From positions 1-64,000 of the forward strand of contig JAGDYZ010000046.1 of the NCBI GenBank assembly GCA_049116335.1: DNA of 64,000 bases, written 5' to 3'. A program made the position numbers and the translations under genes. The stretch comes from CANMIH01 sp049116335. Its GTDB lineage: Bacteria > Pseudomonadota > Alphaproteobacteria > Rhodobacterales > Rhodobacteraceae. The first letter of the stretch is position 1, and each line of letters opens with the position of its first letter. The notes under the pieces are model-generated. The model searched no databases, was not told the DNA's origin, and worked only from the letters and a program-made list of their open reading frames with translations. This document shows positions 32,832-42,592 of the stretch, piece after piece.

Positions 32832-32922
32832 TCACGTCCCCGTAAGGCTCGTGTTGTAATTGAGCATTGTCGTTGCGACGTGAAGTCGGGCGGGGTAGGT
32901 CAAATTACCCTGACGTTTGCCA

Positions 32923-33546
32923 ATGAGACCTATGCTCGATTCAACTCTCCGCCCACTTATCGACCCTCCGCTGAACGCTCTTGGGCGCGGTTTGGCATCG
33001 CGAGGTGTCTCAGCCAATAGTGTGACGCTGGTCGGTTTGGGACTTGGGCTACTGGCAGCAATGGCCGTGGCGTTTCAGCAGTTCTACCTCGGTTTGCTTT
33101 TGGTTCTGCTGTCGCGTTTGGCAGATGGGCTGGATGGGGCTGTGGCGCGGGCCAGCCAGAAAACGCGTTTTGGTGGATATCTCGATATCACCTGTGACTT
33201 CCTGTTCTACGGCGCGATCCCCATGGCCTTTGTCTGGGCCGACCCAGCATCGAATGGTGCGGCCGGAGCCTGGTTGCTGACCAGTTTCTATTTCAACGGC
33301 GCAACTTTTCTTGGGTATGCTGTTTTGGCAGAACAACAGGGCATGGAAACGCGCGAGCGAGGCTCGAAATCACTCTATTTTGCCGGCGGCTTGCTCGAGG
33401 GAACAGAAACCATAGGGTTTTTTGTGGCGCTCTGCCTTTGGCCTGCCTTCTTTGCTCCGATGGCATGGGTTTTTGGTGCCTTGTGTTTTGTCACCGCTGG
33501 ATTGCGGATTCTGCTGGCGCGGCAGATGTTTGATCCGAGGGATTAG
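32923..33546 (+). CDS. CDP-alcohol phosphatidyltransferase family protein
   Basis: A membrane enzyme of about 207 residues. It carries the family motif as DGLDGAVARASQKTRFGGYLD followed by CDF, meaning the DG..AR...G...D...D pattern that binds CDP-diacylglycerol and metal. Four to five hydrophobic segments surround it. It transfers a phosphatidyl group to an alcohol, but the acceptor is not evident (glycerol phosphate, inositol and serine branches differ). The start is uncertain: TTG 32917, ATG 32923 and ATG 32932 are in frame, and none has a clear ribosome-binding site. Confidence 0.85.
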   Translation: MRPMLDSTLRPLIDPPLNALGRGLASRGVSANSVTLVGLGLGLLAAMAVAFQQFYLGLLLVLLSRLADGLDGAVARASQKTRFGGYLDITCDFLFYGAIPMAFVWADPASNGAAGAWLLTSFYFNGATFLGYAVLAEQQGMETRERGSKSLYFAGGLLEGTETIGFFVALCLWPAFFAPMAWVFGALCFVTAGLRILLARQMFDPRD

Positions 33547-33608
33547 GGCCCCTGCGACCTGTGGGTTTCAGTTTTCAGAATCAGAGCCGTTCTGCTAGGT
33601 TTTGTGGA

Positions 33609-35480
33609 ATGAACACCCATGCCCCCAATATGCGCCCAGTTATTCGCCAACTGGATGATGCCGCCATCAACCGAATTGCTGCGGGTGAGGTGGTCGAACG
33701 CCCGGCATCAGCCGTAAAAGAGCTGGTGGAAAACGCCATTGATGCTGGCTCTCGCAGGATCAGCATTGAGATCGCGGATGGTGGCAAAACACTGATCCGA
33801 GTGCGGGATGACGGCTGTGGCATGACACCGGATGACCTGCCGTTGGCGTTGTCGCGCCATGCCACCTCGAAAATTGATGGCACGGATCTGTTGAATATCC
33901 ATTCTTTTGGCTTTCGCGGTGAAGCCTTGCCCTCGCTGGGGGCGGTGGGACGGTTGACAATTCAAAGCCGGGCCGAGGGGTTTGAGGCGATGGAGCTGAG
34001 CGTCGACGGGGGTGTTCAGGCGGCATTGAAACCCTGTGCGCTGAATGGCGGTACGGTGGTCACTCTGCGCGATCTGTTTTTTGCCACCCCGGCGCGTTTG
34101 AAATTTCTGCGCAGCGATCGGTCCGAGATGATGGCGATCAGCGACACCATCAAACGCCTGGCTATGGCTGAACCTTCGGTTGGGTTTACGCTGCGCGATG
34201 TTTCCGGCGGGCAGGACCGTGTGACTTTCCGCGTGGAGCCCGAGACCGGAGATCTGTTTGATGCGCTGCGGGGGCGTCTGGGGCGCGTCATGGGCAAGGA
34301 ATTTGTCGACAACGCCCTGCCAATCGAGGCCGAGCGAGAAGAGATCAGGTTAACAGGATATGCAGCGCTGCCCACCTATTCGCGTGGCAATGCAGTTATG
34401 CAGCATCTGTTTGTGAACGGCCGCCCTGTGCGAGATAAAACCCTGATCGGGGCGCTGCGTGGTGCCTATCAGGATTTCCTGTCACGTGATCGTCACCCAG
34501 CAGTGGCGCTGTTCGTCGACTGCGATCCGCACAAGGTGGATGTGAACGTGCATCCGGCCAAATCCGAAGTTCGTTTTCGCGATCCCGGTCTGGTGCGCGG
34601 CCTGATTGTCTCGTCACTGCGCCACGCGCTTGCCGGGGCTGGGCACCGGGCGTCAACCACCATTGCGGGCGAAACGCTGGGTGCCATGCGTGTCGAGACC
34701 CCCACGCCGGCAGGTGCAACTTACACACCGCCACCTCGGGTCTATCAAATGGATCGCCCGTCTCAAGCGGCGCGGACCGCTTCTTATCAGGCGCAAGCCC
34801 CCGGATTTGCCGAGCTGGATCACAGCTATTCGGCGCGTGTCGTTGAGCCCGACCCATTTGTGCCGTCGCAACCCGATGAGTCCCCGGCCCCGGTTGAGGC
34901 GCTGCCTCTGGGCGCGGCACGCGGTCAGGTGCATGAAAACTACATCATTGCCCAGACCGAAGATGGGCTGGTGATAGTAGACCAACATGCGGCCCATGAA
35001 CGGTTGGTTTATGAAAAGCTCAAGCGCCAGATGGCAGAGACCGGCGTGGCGGCTCAGGCTCTATTGATCCCCGAAGTCGTCGATCTCTCTGCAGATGATC
35101 AGGCGCGGATCATGTCCGTCGCTGAAGATCTCTCTCAGATGGGGCTCACCCTTGAAAGCTTTGGCGGAGGTGCCATTGCCGTGCGTGAAACCCCAGCCAT
35201 TCTGGGTGAGGTGAATGCCAAGGCGTTGATCTTTGATATCCTTGATGAGTTGTCGGATCTGGGTGAAAGCCAGCTGGTCAAAGAAAAGATCGAAGCCATC
35301 CTCAGCCGGGTGGCCTGTCACGGGTCAATCCGCTCTGGTCGGCGTATGCGCGCCGAAGAAATGAACGCTTTGTTGCGTGAAATGGAGGCGACCCCGCATT
35401 CCGGGCAATGCAACCATGGCCGACCGACCTATGTTGAGCTAAAACTGTCCGATATTGAACGGCTGTTTGGGCGCACGTGA
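33609..35480 (+). CDS. mutL: DNA mismatch repair protein MutL
   Basis: A 623-residue MutL. The N-terminal GHKL ATPase is clear: ELVENAIDAGS, VRDDGCGM, ATSKI and GFRGEAL. The C-terminal domain has the metal-endonuclease motif DQHAAHERLVYE (from about residue 458), plus ACHGSIRSG and QCNHGRPT. It is therefore the nicking type of MutL used where MutH is absent. The ATG at 33609 begins the conserved protein. The stop overlaps the rmuC start (TGATG at 35478-35482). Confidence 0.96.
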   Translation: MNTHAPNMRPVIRQLDDAAINRIAAGEVVERPASAVKELVENAIDAGSRRISIEIADGGKTLIRVRDDGCGMTPDDLPLALSRHATSKIDGTDLLNIHSFGFRGEALPSLGAVGRLTIQSRAEGFEAMELSVDGGVQAALKPCALNGGTVVTLRDLFFATPARLKFLRSDRSEMMAISDTIKRLAMAEPSVGFTLRDVSGGQDRVTFRVEPETGDLFDALRGRLGRVMGKEFVDNALPIEAEREEIRLTGYAALPTYSRGNAVMQHLFVNGRPVRDKTLIGALRGAYQDFLSRDRHPAVALFVDCDPHKVDVNVHPAKSEVRFRDPGLVRGLIVSSLRHALAGAGHRASTTIAGETLGAMRVETPTPAGATYTPPPRVYQMDRPSQAARTASYQAQAPGFAELDHSYSARVVEPDPFVPSQPDESPAPVEALPLGAARGQVHENYIIAQTEDGLVIVDQHAAHERLVYEKLKRQMAETGVAAQALLIPEVVDLSADDQARIMSVAEDLSQMGLTLESFGGGAIAVRETPAILGEVNAKALIFDILDELSDLGESQLVKEKIEAILSRVACHGSIRSGRRMRAEEMNALLREMEATPHSGQCNHGRPTYVELKLSDIERLFGRT

Positions 35481-36631
35481 TGACCATTAATGGACAGGAA
35501 ATTTCGCTGCAGGATCCTCTGGTTCTGCTGGGTTTGGCGTTTGCGGTTTTGATTTTTCTTGTGCTGCTGACCCTGCGCGCCGTTGCGCGGTCGACCCGAA
35601 TAGTTGATCCTCTGGCGCAGCAAATGAGCCACCTTGGTGCGCGAGTGCAGGGATTGTCCGACGGGCAGGAGCGTCTGGCCGGCGGGCTGCACCATGTGAG
35701 CGAAGCGCAGGCGCAAAGCCAGACTGCAATGCTGCAGGTGGTTGAGACGCGTCTGGCCGAAGTGCACAACAAAATGACGGAAAACCTGCATGTCTCGGCA
35801 CGCCGCACGGCCCATTCGCTGGGCGAATTGGGCGAACGGCTGCAGGCCATTGATAAGGCACAGGACAATATCACCAAACTGTCCGGCGATGTGCTGTCTT
35901 TGCAGGATATTCTGGCGAACAAACAAACACGCGGTGCCTTTGGTGAGATCCAGCTTCAGGACATTGTGTCCAAAGCGCTGCCCTCCGACAGCTATTCCTG
36001 GCAAGTGACGTTGTCCAATGGGCGGCGGGCCGATTGTCTGATCCATTTGCCAAACCCTCCAGGTCCGATTGTGGTGGATGCCAAGTTTCCGCTGGAGGGC
36101 TATGAGGCCATGCAGCGGTCGGAAACCAAAGAAGAGCTCGCCCGTGCGGCGCAGGCCTTTCGCCTGTCGGTGCGCAAACATATCCGCGACATTCGCGACC
36201 GCTATATCATTGAGGGCGAGACGGCTGATGGGGCAGTGATGTTCCTGCCGTCTGAGGCGGTCTACGCTGAGCTACACGCACATTTCCCCGAGCTTGTGCG
36301 CGAGGGGTTTGAGGCACGGGTTTGGATCGTTTCACCTACAACGTGCATGGCCACTCTCAATACAATGCGCGCGATTCTAAAAGATGCTCGCATGCGCGAA
36401 CAGGCGGGGGCCATTCGCAAAGAACTAGGTCTGCTTTATGCGGATGTTGACCGTTTGAGCGCCCGCGTTTCCAATCTGGATCGGCATTTTGGTCAGGCGG
36501 CCAAGGATATCGAAGAGATCAAGGTTAGCGCCGACAAGGCAGGTAAGCGTGCGCGCCGTCTTGATAATTTCGATTTCGAAGAGATGCACGGAGATGCCGG
36601 ACCCACACCGGACGCTCTGACGCGCGGATAG
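35480..36631 (+). CDS. rmuC: DNA recombination protein RmuC
   Basis: A 383-residue RmuC-family protein. It has an N-terminal membrane helix (about 12-32), a coiled-coil stretch (about 45-140) rich in Gln and Glu, then the nuclease-like RmuC domain (about 150-360) with IVVDAKFPLEGYEAM, GAVMFLPSEAVYAELH and WIVSPTTCMATLN. The family limits inversions at short repeats in E. coli. The start overlaps the mutL stop, so the two repair genes are translationally coupled. Confidence 0.92.
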   Translation: MTINGQEISLQDPLVLLGLAFAVLIFLVLLTLRAVARSTRIVDPLAQQMSHLGARVQGLSDGQERLAGGLHHVSEAQAQSQTAMLQVVETRLAEVHNKMTENLHVSARRTAHSLGELGERLQAIDKAQDNITKLSGDVLSLQDILANKQTRGAFGEIQLQDIVSKALPSDSYSWQVTLSNGRRADCLIHLPNPPGPIVVDAKFPLEGYEAMQRSETKEELARAAQAFRLSVRKHIRDIRDRYIIEGETADGAVMFLPSEAVYAELHAHFPELVREGFEARVWIVSPTTCMATLNTMRAILKDARMREQAGAIRKELGLLYADVDRLSARVSNLDRHFGQAAKDIEEIKVSADKAGKRARRLDNFDFEEMHGDAGPTPDALTRG

Positions 36632-36670
36632 CAAGTCTCCCGTTATTAATTGTTTAGTGTTGAATTAATG

Positions 36671-36689
36671 CCATGCGTTTCGCGCATGG
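36671..36689. repeat. Short hairpin downstream of rmuC
   Basis: CCATGCG (36671-36677) pairs with CGCATGG (36683-36689) around five bases. No T-run follows, so it is at best a weak terminator. Confidence 0.4.
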
Positions 36690-36804
36690 TTGCTATGCGG
36701 CTGCGTATCTGCCGCTATACCTTTGGACCTGATATTTCCTGTCTAACGCTTTCACACAAGGGTGTTCGGCATCCGGGAAAATTTGATTTCGCGTTAAGAG
36801 GAGT

Positions 36805-36826
36805 TTTGGTTTAAAGGTAAACCAAA
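36805..36826. promoter_or_regulatory. Candidate operator upstream of the pyruvate dehydrogenase operon
   Basis: TTTGGTTTA (36805-36813) is perfectly inverted as TAAACCAAA (36818-36826) around AAGG, 38 bases before the aceE start. The position suits a repressor site. The E. coli PdhR site also has GGT and ACC half-sites but with closer spacing, so the binding protein is unknown. Confidence 0.55.
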
Positions 36827-36863
36827 TTTGAATGCGCCACGAGCGCGGTAAGGGAGAGGGCAT

Positions 36864-39521
36864 ATGACAGATCATTCCCAAGACATCGATCCAGTCGAAT
36901 CCCAAGAGTGGCAGGATGCCGTCGAAGACGTGATCCAACGCGACGGGGCGGATCGGGCGCATTATCTTTTGGACAAAGCGGTCCAGCAGGCACGCGCCGC
37001 TGGCAGCAGATTGCCATTTTCTGCAACAACCCCTTACCAGAATACGATTTCACCGGATGACGAAGTTGAGATCCCGGGCGACACCGACATGGAGTGGCGC
37101 ATTCGCACCATCAACCGGTGGAACGCCATGGCGACCGTCGTCAACCGCAACAAAGAAAGCAGCGAATACGGTGGGCATATCGCGTCGTTTGCTTCCTCCG
37201 CTGCGCTTTACGATATTGGGTTGAACCACTTCTGGCGCTCGAAATCGGCCATTCACGGGGGCGATCTGGTATTCTTCCAGGGGCACGTGATCCCGGGGAT
37301 CTATGCGCGTTCCTTTATGGAGGGCCGCCTGAGCGAGGAACAGCTTGAGATGTTCCGCTCGGAAGTCTCGGGCAAAGGGCTGTCGTCGTACCCGCACCCC
37401 TGGCTGATGCCGGATTATTGGCAGTTCCCGACCGTCTCAATGGGTCTGGGGCCGCTGATGGCGATCTATCAGGCACGGTTCATGAAATACATGCACAACC
37501 GTGGCCACATCGAGATGGGAGACCGCAAAGTCTGGGCCTTCCTCGGCGATGGGGAGATGGACGAGCCAGAAAGCCTTGGCGCAATCCATCTGGCCGCGCG
37601 TGAAGGTCTCGACAACTTGATTTTTGTTGTGAACTGCAACCTGCAGCGTCTGGATGGCCCGGTGCGCGGTAACTCGAAAATTGTGCAAGAGCTAGAAGGC
37701 AACTTCCGGGGCTCCGGTTGGGATGTCATCAAACTGCTTTGGGGCAAAGGCTGGGATGAGCTGCTAGAGAAAGACACCTCGGGCAAGCTGCGTCAGCTGA
37801 TGGATGAAACGCTGGATGGCGATTACCAGACCTTCAAATCCAAAGATGGCGCCTATATCCGCGAACATTTCTTTGGCAAATATCCGGAAACCGCCGCGCT
37901 GGTGAAAGACTGGACCGACGATCAGATCTGGGCGCTGCGCCGGGGCGGTCACGATCCGAAGAAGGTCTACAACGCCTTCAAACGCGCGACCGAAGCCAAG
38001 GGTCAGCCAACGGTTCTGCTGGTTAAGACCGTCAAAGGTTACGGCATGGGTTCGGCTGGCGAAGGCCAGAACACCACGCACCAACAAAAGAAAATGCAAG
38101 TGGATGCGCTAAAACAGATGCGTGATCGCTTCCAGATCCCAGTGAAAGACGAAGATCTGGATGGCAAGCTGCCGCTGGTGACCCTCAACAATGCGCAAAA
38201 GGCCTATCTGGCTGAGCGCCGTCGCGAGCTGGGCGGCGAATTCCCGAAACGTTTTTCGGATGCACCGTCGCTTGAGATCCCGGGGCTGGATAAGTTCAAG
38301 GCTCAGCTAGAGAGCACCGGGGATCGCGAGATCTCGACCACCATGGCCTTTGTTCGCATCCTGACCACGCTGCTGCGCGACAAGAATGTCGGCAAAAACG
38401 TGGTGCCAATTGTACCGGATGAAAGCCGCACTTTTGGGATGGAGGGGCTGTTTCGGTCTGTTGGGATCTACAACCCGAAAGGCCAGCAATACACGCCAGA
38501 AGACCGGGATCAGATGTCCTACTACAAGGAATCTGAAAGCGGTCAGGTGCTGCAGGAAGGGATCAACGAAGCCGGGGCTATGGCCGACTGGATCGCGGCG
38601 GCGACCAGCTATTCGAACCACGGCGTGCCGATGATCCCGTTCTTCATCTACTATTCGATGTTCGGCTTCCAGCGGATCGGTGACTTGGCTTGGGCCGCAG
38701 GCGACAGCCGCGCGCGTGGCTTTATGCTTGGCGGGACTGCGGGTCGCACCACGTTGAACGGGGAAGGTCTGCAACACGAGGATGGCCACAGCCATATTCT
38801 GGCAGGCACCATTCCAAACTGTGTCAGCTATGATCCCACATTCTCGTATGAGGTGGCTGTCATTGTACAGCACGGTCTGAAGCGGATGTATCAGGATCAG
38901 GAAGATGTCTATTTCTACCTGACTTTGATGAACGAAAACTACAGCCACCCTGAGATGCCGATGGGCGCGGAAGAGGGGATTATCAAAGGCCTATATCGTT
39001 TCCAGAAAACCGCCAAACTTGCGAAAAAGCATGTCAATCTTATGGGTTCGGGCACCATTCTGGTGCAGGCGATCAAAGCCGCCGAAATGCTGCGCGAAGA
39101 CTTTGGTGTGACCTCAGATATCTGGTCGGCCACCTCGCTGAACGAATTGGCGCGGGACTGTCAGGATGTGGCACGCCACAACCGTCTCAACCCATTTGCA
39201 GAGCCGAAAACATCTTATGTCGCGCAGCAGTTTGACGGCGTGAAAGGCCCGATCATTGCCGCAACCGACTATATGAAAAACTACGCCGAACAGATCCGTA
39301 CCTGTGTGCCGGGCCGTTACACGGTTCTCGGGACCGACGGATATGGTCGCTCGGACAGCCGAGTGAACCTGCGACGCTTCTTTGAAGTGGATGCAAATCA
39401 CATTGCTGCCGCTGCCATGGTGGATCTGTGGCGCGAAGGTGTGGTCAGCGACAAAGATCTGCAGGCTGCTTTGGACAAATACGACATCGACGGCGCAAAG
39501 CCGAACCCACGTCTGGTGTGA
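36864..39521 (+). CDS. aceE: Pyruvate dehydrogenase E1 component, homodimeric type
   Basis: An 885-residue E1 of the homodimeric (AceE) class, the usual length. The thiamine-diphosphate motif is visible as FLGDGEMDEPES leading to VVNCNLQRLDG. It also has QGHVIPGIYARSF, GYGMGSAGEGQNTTHQQKK and DESRTFGMEGLFRSVGIY. It decarboxylates pyruvate and acetylates the E2 lipoyl group. AAGGGAGAGGG precedes the ATG. It leads an operon with the E2 and E3 genes, with an inverted repeat in the leader at 36805-36826. It supplies acetyl-CoA from the pyruvate made by the fucose pathway and others. Confidence 0.96.
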   Translation: MTDHSQDIDPVESQEWQDAVEDVIQRDGADRAHYLLDKAVQQARAAGSRLPFSATTPYQNTISPDDEVEIPGDTDMEWRIRTINRWNAMATVVNRNKESSEYGGHIASFASSAALYDIGLNHFWRSKSAIHGGDLVFFQGHVIPGIYARSFMEGRLSEEQLEMFRSEVSGKGLSSYPHPWLMPDYWQFPTVSMGLGPLMAIYQARFMKYMHNRGHIEMGDRKVWAFLGDGEMDEPESLGAIHLAAREGLDNLIFVVNCNLQRLDGPVRGNSKIVQELEGNFRGSGWDVIKLLWGKGWDELLEKDTSGKLRQLMDETLDGDYQTFKSKDGAYIREHFFGKYPETAALVKDWTDDQIWALRRGGHDPKKVYNAFKRATEAKGQPTVLLVKTVKGYGMGSAGEGQNTTHQQKKMQVDALKQMRDRFQIPVKDEDLDGKLPLVTLNNAQKAYLAERRRELGGEFPKRFSDAPSLEIPGLDKFKAQLESTGDREISTTMAFVRILTTLLRDKNVGKNVVPIVPDESRTFGMEGLFRSVGIYNPKGQQYTPEDRDQMSYYKESESGQVLQEGINEAGAMADWIAAATSYSNHGVPMIPFFIYYSMFGFQRIGDLAWAAGDSRARGFMLGGTAGRTTLNGEGLQHEDGHSHILAGTIPNCVSYDPTFSYEVAVIVQHGLKRMYQDQEDVYFYLTLMNENYSHPEMPMGAEEGIIKGLYRFQKTAKLAKKHVNLMGSGTILVQAIKAAEMLREDFGVTSDIWSATSLNELARDCQDVARHNRLNPFAEPKTSYVAQQFDGVKGPIIAATDYMKNYAEQIRTCVPGRYTVLGTDGYGRSDSRVNLRRFFEVDANHIAAAAMVDLWREGVVSDKDLQAALDKYDIDGAKPNPRLV

Positions 39522-39543
39522 GTGGGTAGAGGAGGAATTTATC

Positions 39544-40791
39544 ATGACGATTGAAGTGAAAGTCCCCGATATCGGCGATTTCGATGCAGTGCCCGTTGTT
39601 ACCGTTCTGGTCAGCGTAGGTGACACAATCGCAGAAGAAGATCCGATTGTTGAGCTGGAATCCGACAAGGCCACCATGGAAGTGCCCTCATCGGCGGCCG
39701 GTGTTGTCAAAGAGATCCGCGTGTCCGAGGGGGACAAGGTTGGAGAAGGTGCGGTGATCTTGGTTCTTGAGGGGGCGGCGTCGGCTCCTGCGGAGGCACC
39801 AAAGGTGGAAGCGCCTGTAGCGGCACCTGCTGCTTCAACCCCCGCGCCGGTTTCAGCGCCTGCTCCTGTTACGGATGCCGGGTTCTCAAAAGTTCATGCC
39901 TCACCGTCGGTGCGCGCCTTCGCGCGTCGGGTTGAGGTCGATCTGAACACTGTCAACGGCACAGGCCGCAAAGGTCGCATTCTGCGCGAAGATATCGAGA
40001 AGGCGCTGAAAACGCAGACCGCACCTGCCGCTGCCTCTGGTGTGCAGGGTGGCATGGGGATCCCTCCAATCCCGGCCGTGGATTTCTCGAAGTTCGGCCC
40101 GGTTGAAGACGTGGACATGCCGCGCATCAAAAAGCTGTCCGGTCCGGCCTTGCATCGTTCGTGGTTGAACATCCCGCATGTCACCCACAACGACGAAGCA
40201 GACATCACCGACCTGGATAAATACCGCAAAGAAATGGACACGATGGCCAAAGAAGAGGGCTATCGCGTGACCTTGCTGAGCTTTGTGGTCAAGGCCTCGG
40301 TTTCGGCTTTGAAAACCCATTGGGAGTTCAACAGTTCGCTGCACCCAGATGGCGATAAGCTGATCAAAAAAGGCTATTACAACATTGGTTTCGCGGCGGA
40401 TACGCCCAACGGTCTTGTTGTGCCGGTGATCAAAGATGCGGATCGCAAGGGCATTGTTGAGATTTCCAAGGACTTGATGGAACTGTCCGCCAAAGCGCGC
40501 GCGGGTGAGTTGAAATCGGCGGATATGCAGGGCGCAACCTTCACCATTTCGTCGCTGGGCGGCATTGGGGGCACCTCGTTCACACCTATTGTGAACGCGC
40601 CGGAAGTGGCCATTCTGGGGCTGACACGGTCGAAAATGCAGCCGGTCTGGAACGGAGACGAATTTGTGCCTCGCCTGATGCAGCCGCTGTCGCTGTCCTA
40701 TGATCACCGCGCCATTGACGGGGCTTTGGCGGCGCGCTTCTGCGTGACGCTGAAAACCCTGCTGGGCGATATGCGCAAGCTGATGTGGTAA
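39544..40791 (+). CDS. aceF: Dihydrolipoamide acetyltransferase (pyruvate dehydrogenase E2)
   Basis: A 415-residue E2 with a single lipoyl domain (1-75, lipoylated Lys in ESDKATMEV), an Ala/Pro-rich linker, a peripheral-subunit-binding domain (about 115-155, SPSVRAFARRVEVDLN) and the acetyltransferase core ending with LSYDHRAIDGA, whose His and Asp are catalytic. AGAGGAGGAATTT is a strong ribosome-binding site 22 bases after aceE. One lipoyl domain is fewer than in E. coli, and the downstream E3 carries an extra one. Confidence 0.95.
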   Translation: MTIEVKVPDIGDFDAVPVVTVLVSVGDTIAEEDPIVELESDKATMEVPSSAAGVVKEIRVSEGDKVGEGAVILVLEGAASAPAEAPKVEAPVAAPAASTPAPVSAPAPVTDAGFSKVHASPSVRAFARRVEVDLNTVNGTGRKGRILREDIEKALKTQTAPAAASGVQGGMGIPPIPAVDFSKFGPVEDVDMPRIKKLSGPALHRSWLNIPHVTHNDEADITDLDKYRKEMDTMAKEEGYRVTLLSFVVKASVSALKTHWEFNSSLHPDGDKLIKKGYYNIGFAADTPNGLVVPVIKDADRKGIVEISKDLMELSAKARAGELKSADMQGATFTISSLGGIGGTSFTPIVNAPEVAILGLTRSKMQPVWNGDEFVPRLMQPLSLSYDHRAIDGALAARFCVTLKTLLGDMRKLMW

Positions 40792-40802
40792 GGGGACAGA
40801 TC

Positions 40803-42548
40803 ATGGAGATTAAAGTACCTGATATCGGTGATTTCGATGTGGTCCCGGTTGTGAGCATTCTGGTCGCGGTGGGGGACACTGTGGCCGAAGAAGATGCGCT
40901 GATTGAGCTGGAATCTGACAAAGCCACTATGGAAGTGCCCTCACCCGCCGCAGGTGTGGTGAAAGAGATCCGCGTCTCAGAGGGTGACAAAATAGGCGAA
41001 GGTCATGTGATCCTTGTGTTGGACGAGGCGGGCGCGTCTGCGGGGGCCATTGAGACCCCCACCCCCGCGGCGGAGGCGGGCATGCCCGCACCGCAGGCGA
41101 TTGCCGCGACCGGCACCGCAACTGGCGCAGGTGATGTGCATGCAGAGGTGGTTGTTCTGGGCTCTGGCCCCGGGGGATACACCGCAGCATTTCGTGCGGC
41201 TGATTTGGGCAAAAAGGTTGTTCTGATTGAGAAAAACCCGACTTTGGGTGGGGTTTGTCTGAATGTTGGCTGTATTCCCTCCAAAGCGTTGCTGCATGTG
41301 GCTAAGGTGATTACCGAGGCCGAAGAGATGGCCTCGCACGGGGTGTCGTTTGGCAAACCTGAGATCAACCTAGATGAGCTGCGCGCCTTCAAAGATGGGG
41401 TGGTTGGCAAGCTGACCGGCGGTCTTGAAGGCATGTCTAAAGGCCGCAAGGTTGAGGTTGTGCGTGGCACTGGTCTGTTCACCGGTCCAAACATGATCGA
41501 GGTTTCGGGCGACGCCGGTGTGACCAAAGTGTCCTTTGATCAATGTATCATTGCCGCTGGGTCTGAGCCGGTGAACCTGCCGTTTATTCCGCAAGATGAC
41601 CGTGTGATCGACAGCACCGGCGCGCTCGAGTTGCGGGATGTACCCGAGCGTATGCTTGTTCTGGGTGGCGGCATCATTGGTCTGGAAATGGCCTGTGTCT
41701 ATGACGCCTTGGGATCGAAGATCACCGTTGTTGAGCTCATGGATCAGATCATCCCCGGCGCGGACAAGGACATTGTCAAACCGCTGATGACTCGCATCAA
41801 AGGTCGCTATGAAAACATCTTCCTCAAAACCAAAGTGGTTGCGGTTGAGGCCAAAGACGATGGGATGCACGTCACCTTTGAAGATGACAAAGGTGAGCAG
41901 TTCTCGGATCGCTTTGACAAGGTGCTGGTTGCGGTTGGTCGCAAACCAAACGGCAAGCTGATTGATGCGGATAAGGCGGGTGTCGCCGTGGATGAACGCG
42001 GCTTTATCGCGGTCGATAGCCAGCAACGTACTGGTGTTCCACATATTTTCGCCATTGGTGATTTGGTGGGTCAGCCCATGTTGGCGCATAAGGCGGTGCA
42101 TGAAGGTAAGGTTGCGGCCGAAGTTGCGGCGGGTCAAAAGCGTCATTTCGATGCCAAACTGATTCCGTCGGTGGCCTATACCGATCCGGAAGTGGCCTGG
42201 TGTGGGGTGACCGAAACCGAGGCCAAGGCCAAAGGCATCACCTATGAGAAAGGTGTGTTCCCCTGGGCCGCGTCGGGCAAAGCTCTGTCCAATGGACGCA
42301 GCGAAGGCATGACCAAACTGCTGTTTGACCCCGCAGATGACCGCGTGATTGGCGCCTGCATCGTGGGCACAAATGCCGGGGATCTGATTTCTGAGGCGGC
42401 ACTTGCCATCGAAATGGGGGCGGACGCTGTGGACCTTGGGCATACCATTCACCCGCACCCGACATTGTCGGAAACGGTGAACTTTGCGGCAGAGATGTTT
42501 GAAGGGACGATCACCGACCTGATCCCACCCAAAAAACGCAAAAAGTAA
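40803..42548 (+). CDS. lpdA: Dihydrolipoamide dehydrogenase with N-terminal lipoyl domain (pyruvate dehydrogenase E3)
   Basis: A 581-residue E3. A lipoyl domain (1-75, ESDKATMEV) and a short Ala/Pro linker precede the flavoprotein. The FAD site VLGSGPGGYTAA, redox disulfide GGVCLNVGCIPSK, NAD site LGGGIIGLEMA and C-terminal catalytic HPHPTLSE are all present. It reoxidises the dihydrolipoyl group of E2 with NAD. The lipoyl domain is closely similar to that of the E2 gene 11 bases upstream. The operon ends at the terminator at 42565-42590. Confidence 0.95.
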   Translation: MEIKVPDIGDFDVVPVVSILVAVGDTVAEEDALIELESDKATMEVPSPAAGVVKEIRVSEGDKIGEGHVILVLDEAGASAGAIETPTPAAEAGMPAPQAIAATGTATGAGDVHAEVVVLGSGPGGYTAAFRAADLGKKVVLIEKNPTLGGVCLNVGCIPSKALLHVAKVITEAEEMASHGVSFGKPEINLDELRAFKDGVVGKLTGGLEGMSKGRKVEVVRGTGLFTGPNMIEVSGDAGVTKVSFDQCIIAAGSEPVNLPFIPQDDRVIDSTGALELRDVPERMLVLGGGIIGLEMACVYDALGSKITVVELMDQIIPGADKDIVKPLMTRIKGRYENIFLKTKVVAVEAKDDGMHVTFEDDKGEQFSDRFDKVLVAVGRKPNGKLIDADKAGVAVDERGFIAVDSQQRTGVPHIFAIGDLVGQPMLAHKAVHEGKVAAEVAAGQKRHFDAKLIPSVAYTDPEVAWCGVTETEAKAKGITYEKGVFPWAASGKALSNGRSEGMTKLLFDPADDRVIGACIVGTNAGDLISEAALAIEMGADAVDLGHTIHPHPTLSETVNFAAEMFEGTITDLIPPKKRKK

Positions 42549-42564
42549 TCGGTCTGATTTGATG

Positions 42565-42590
42565 AAAAACGCCGGCCTGTGGGCCGGCGT
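42565..42590 (+). terminator. Rho-independent terminator of the pyruvate dehydrogenase operon
   Basis: AAAAACGCCGGCC (42565-42577), a four-base loop and GGCCGGCGT (42582-42590) are followed by TTTTTG. Confidence 0.9.
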
Positions 42591-42592
42591 TT

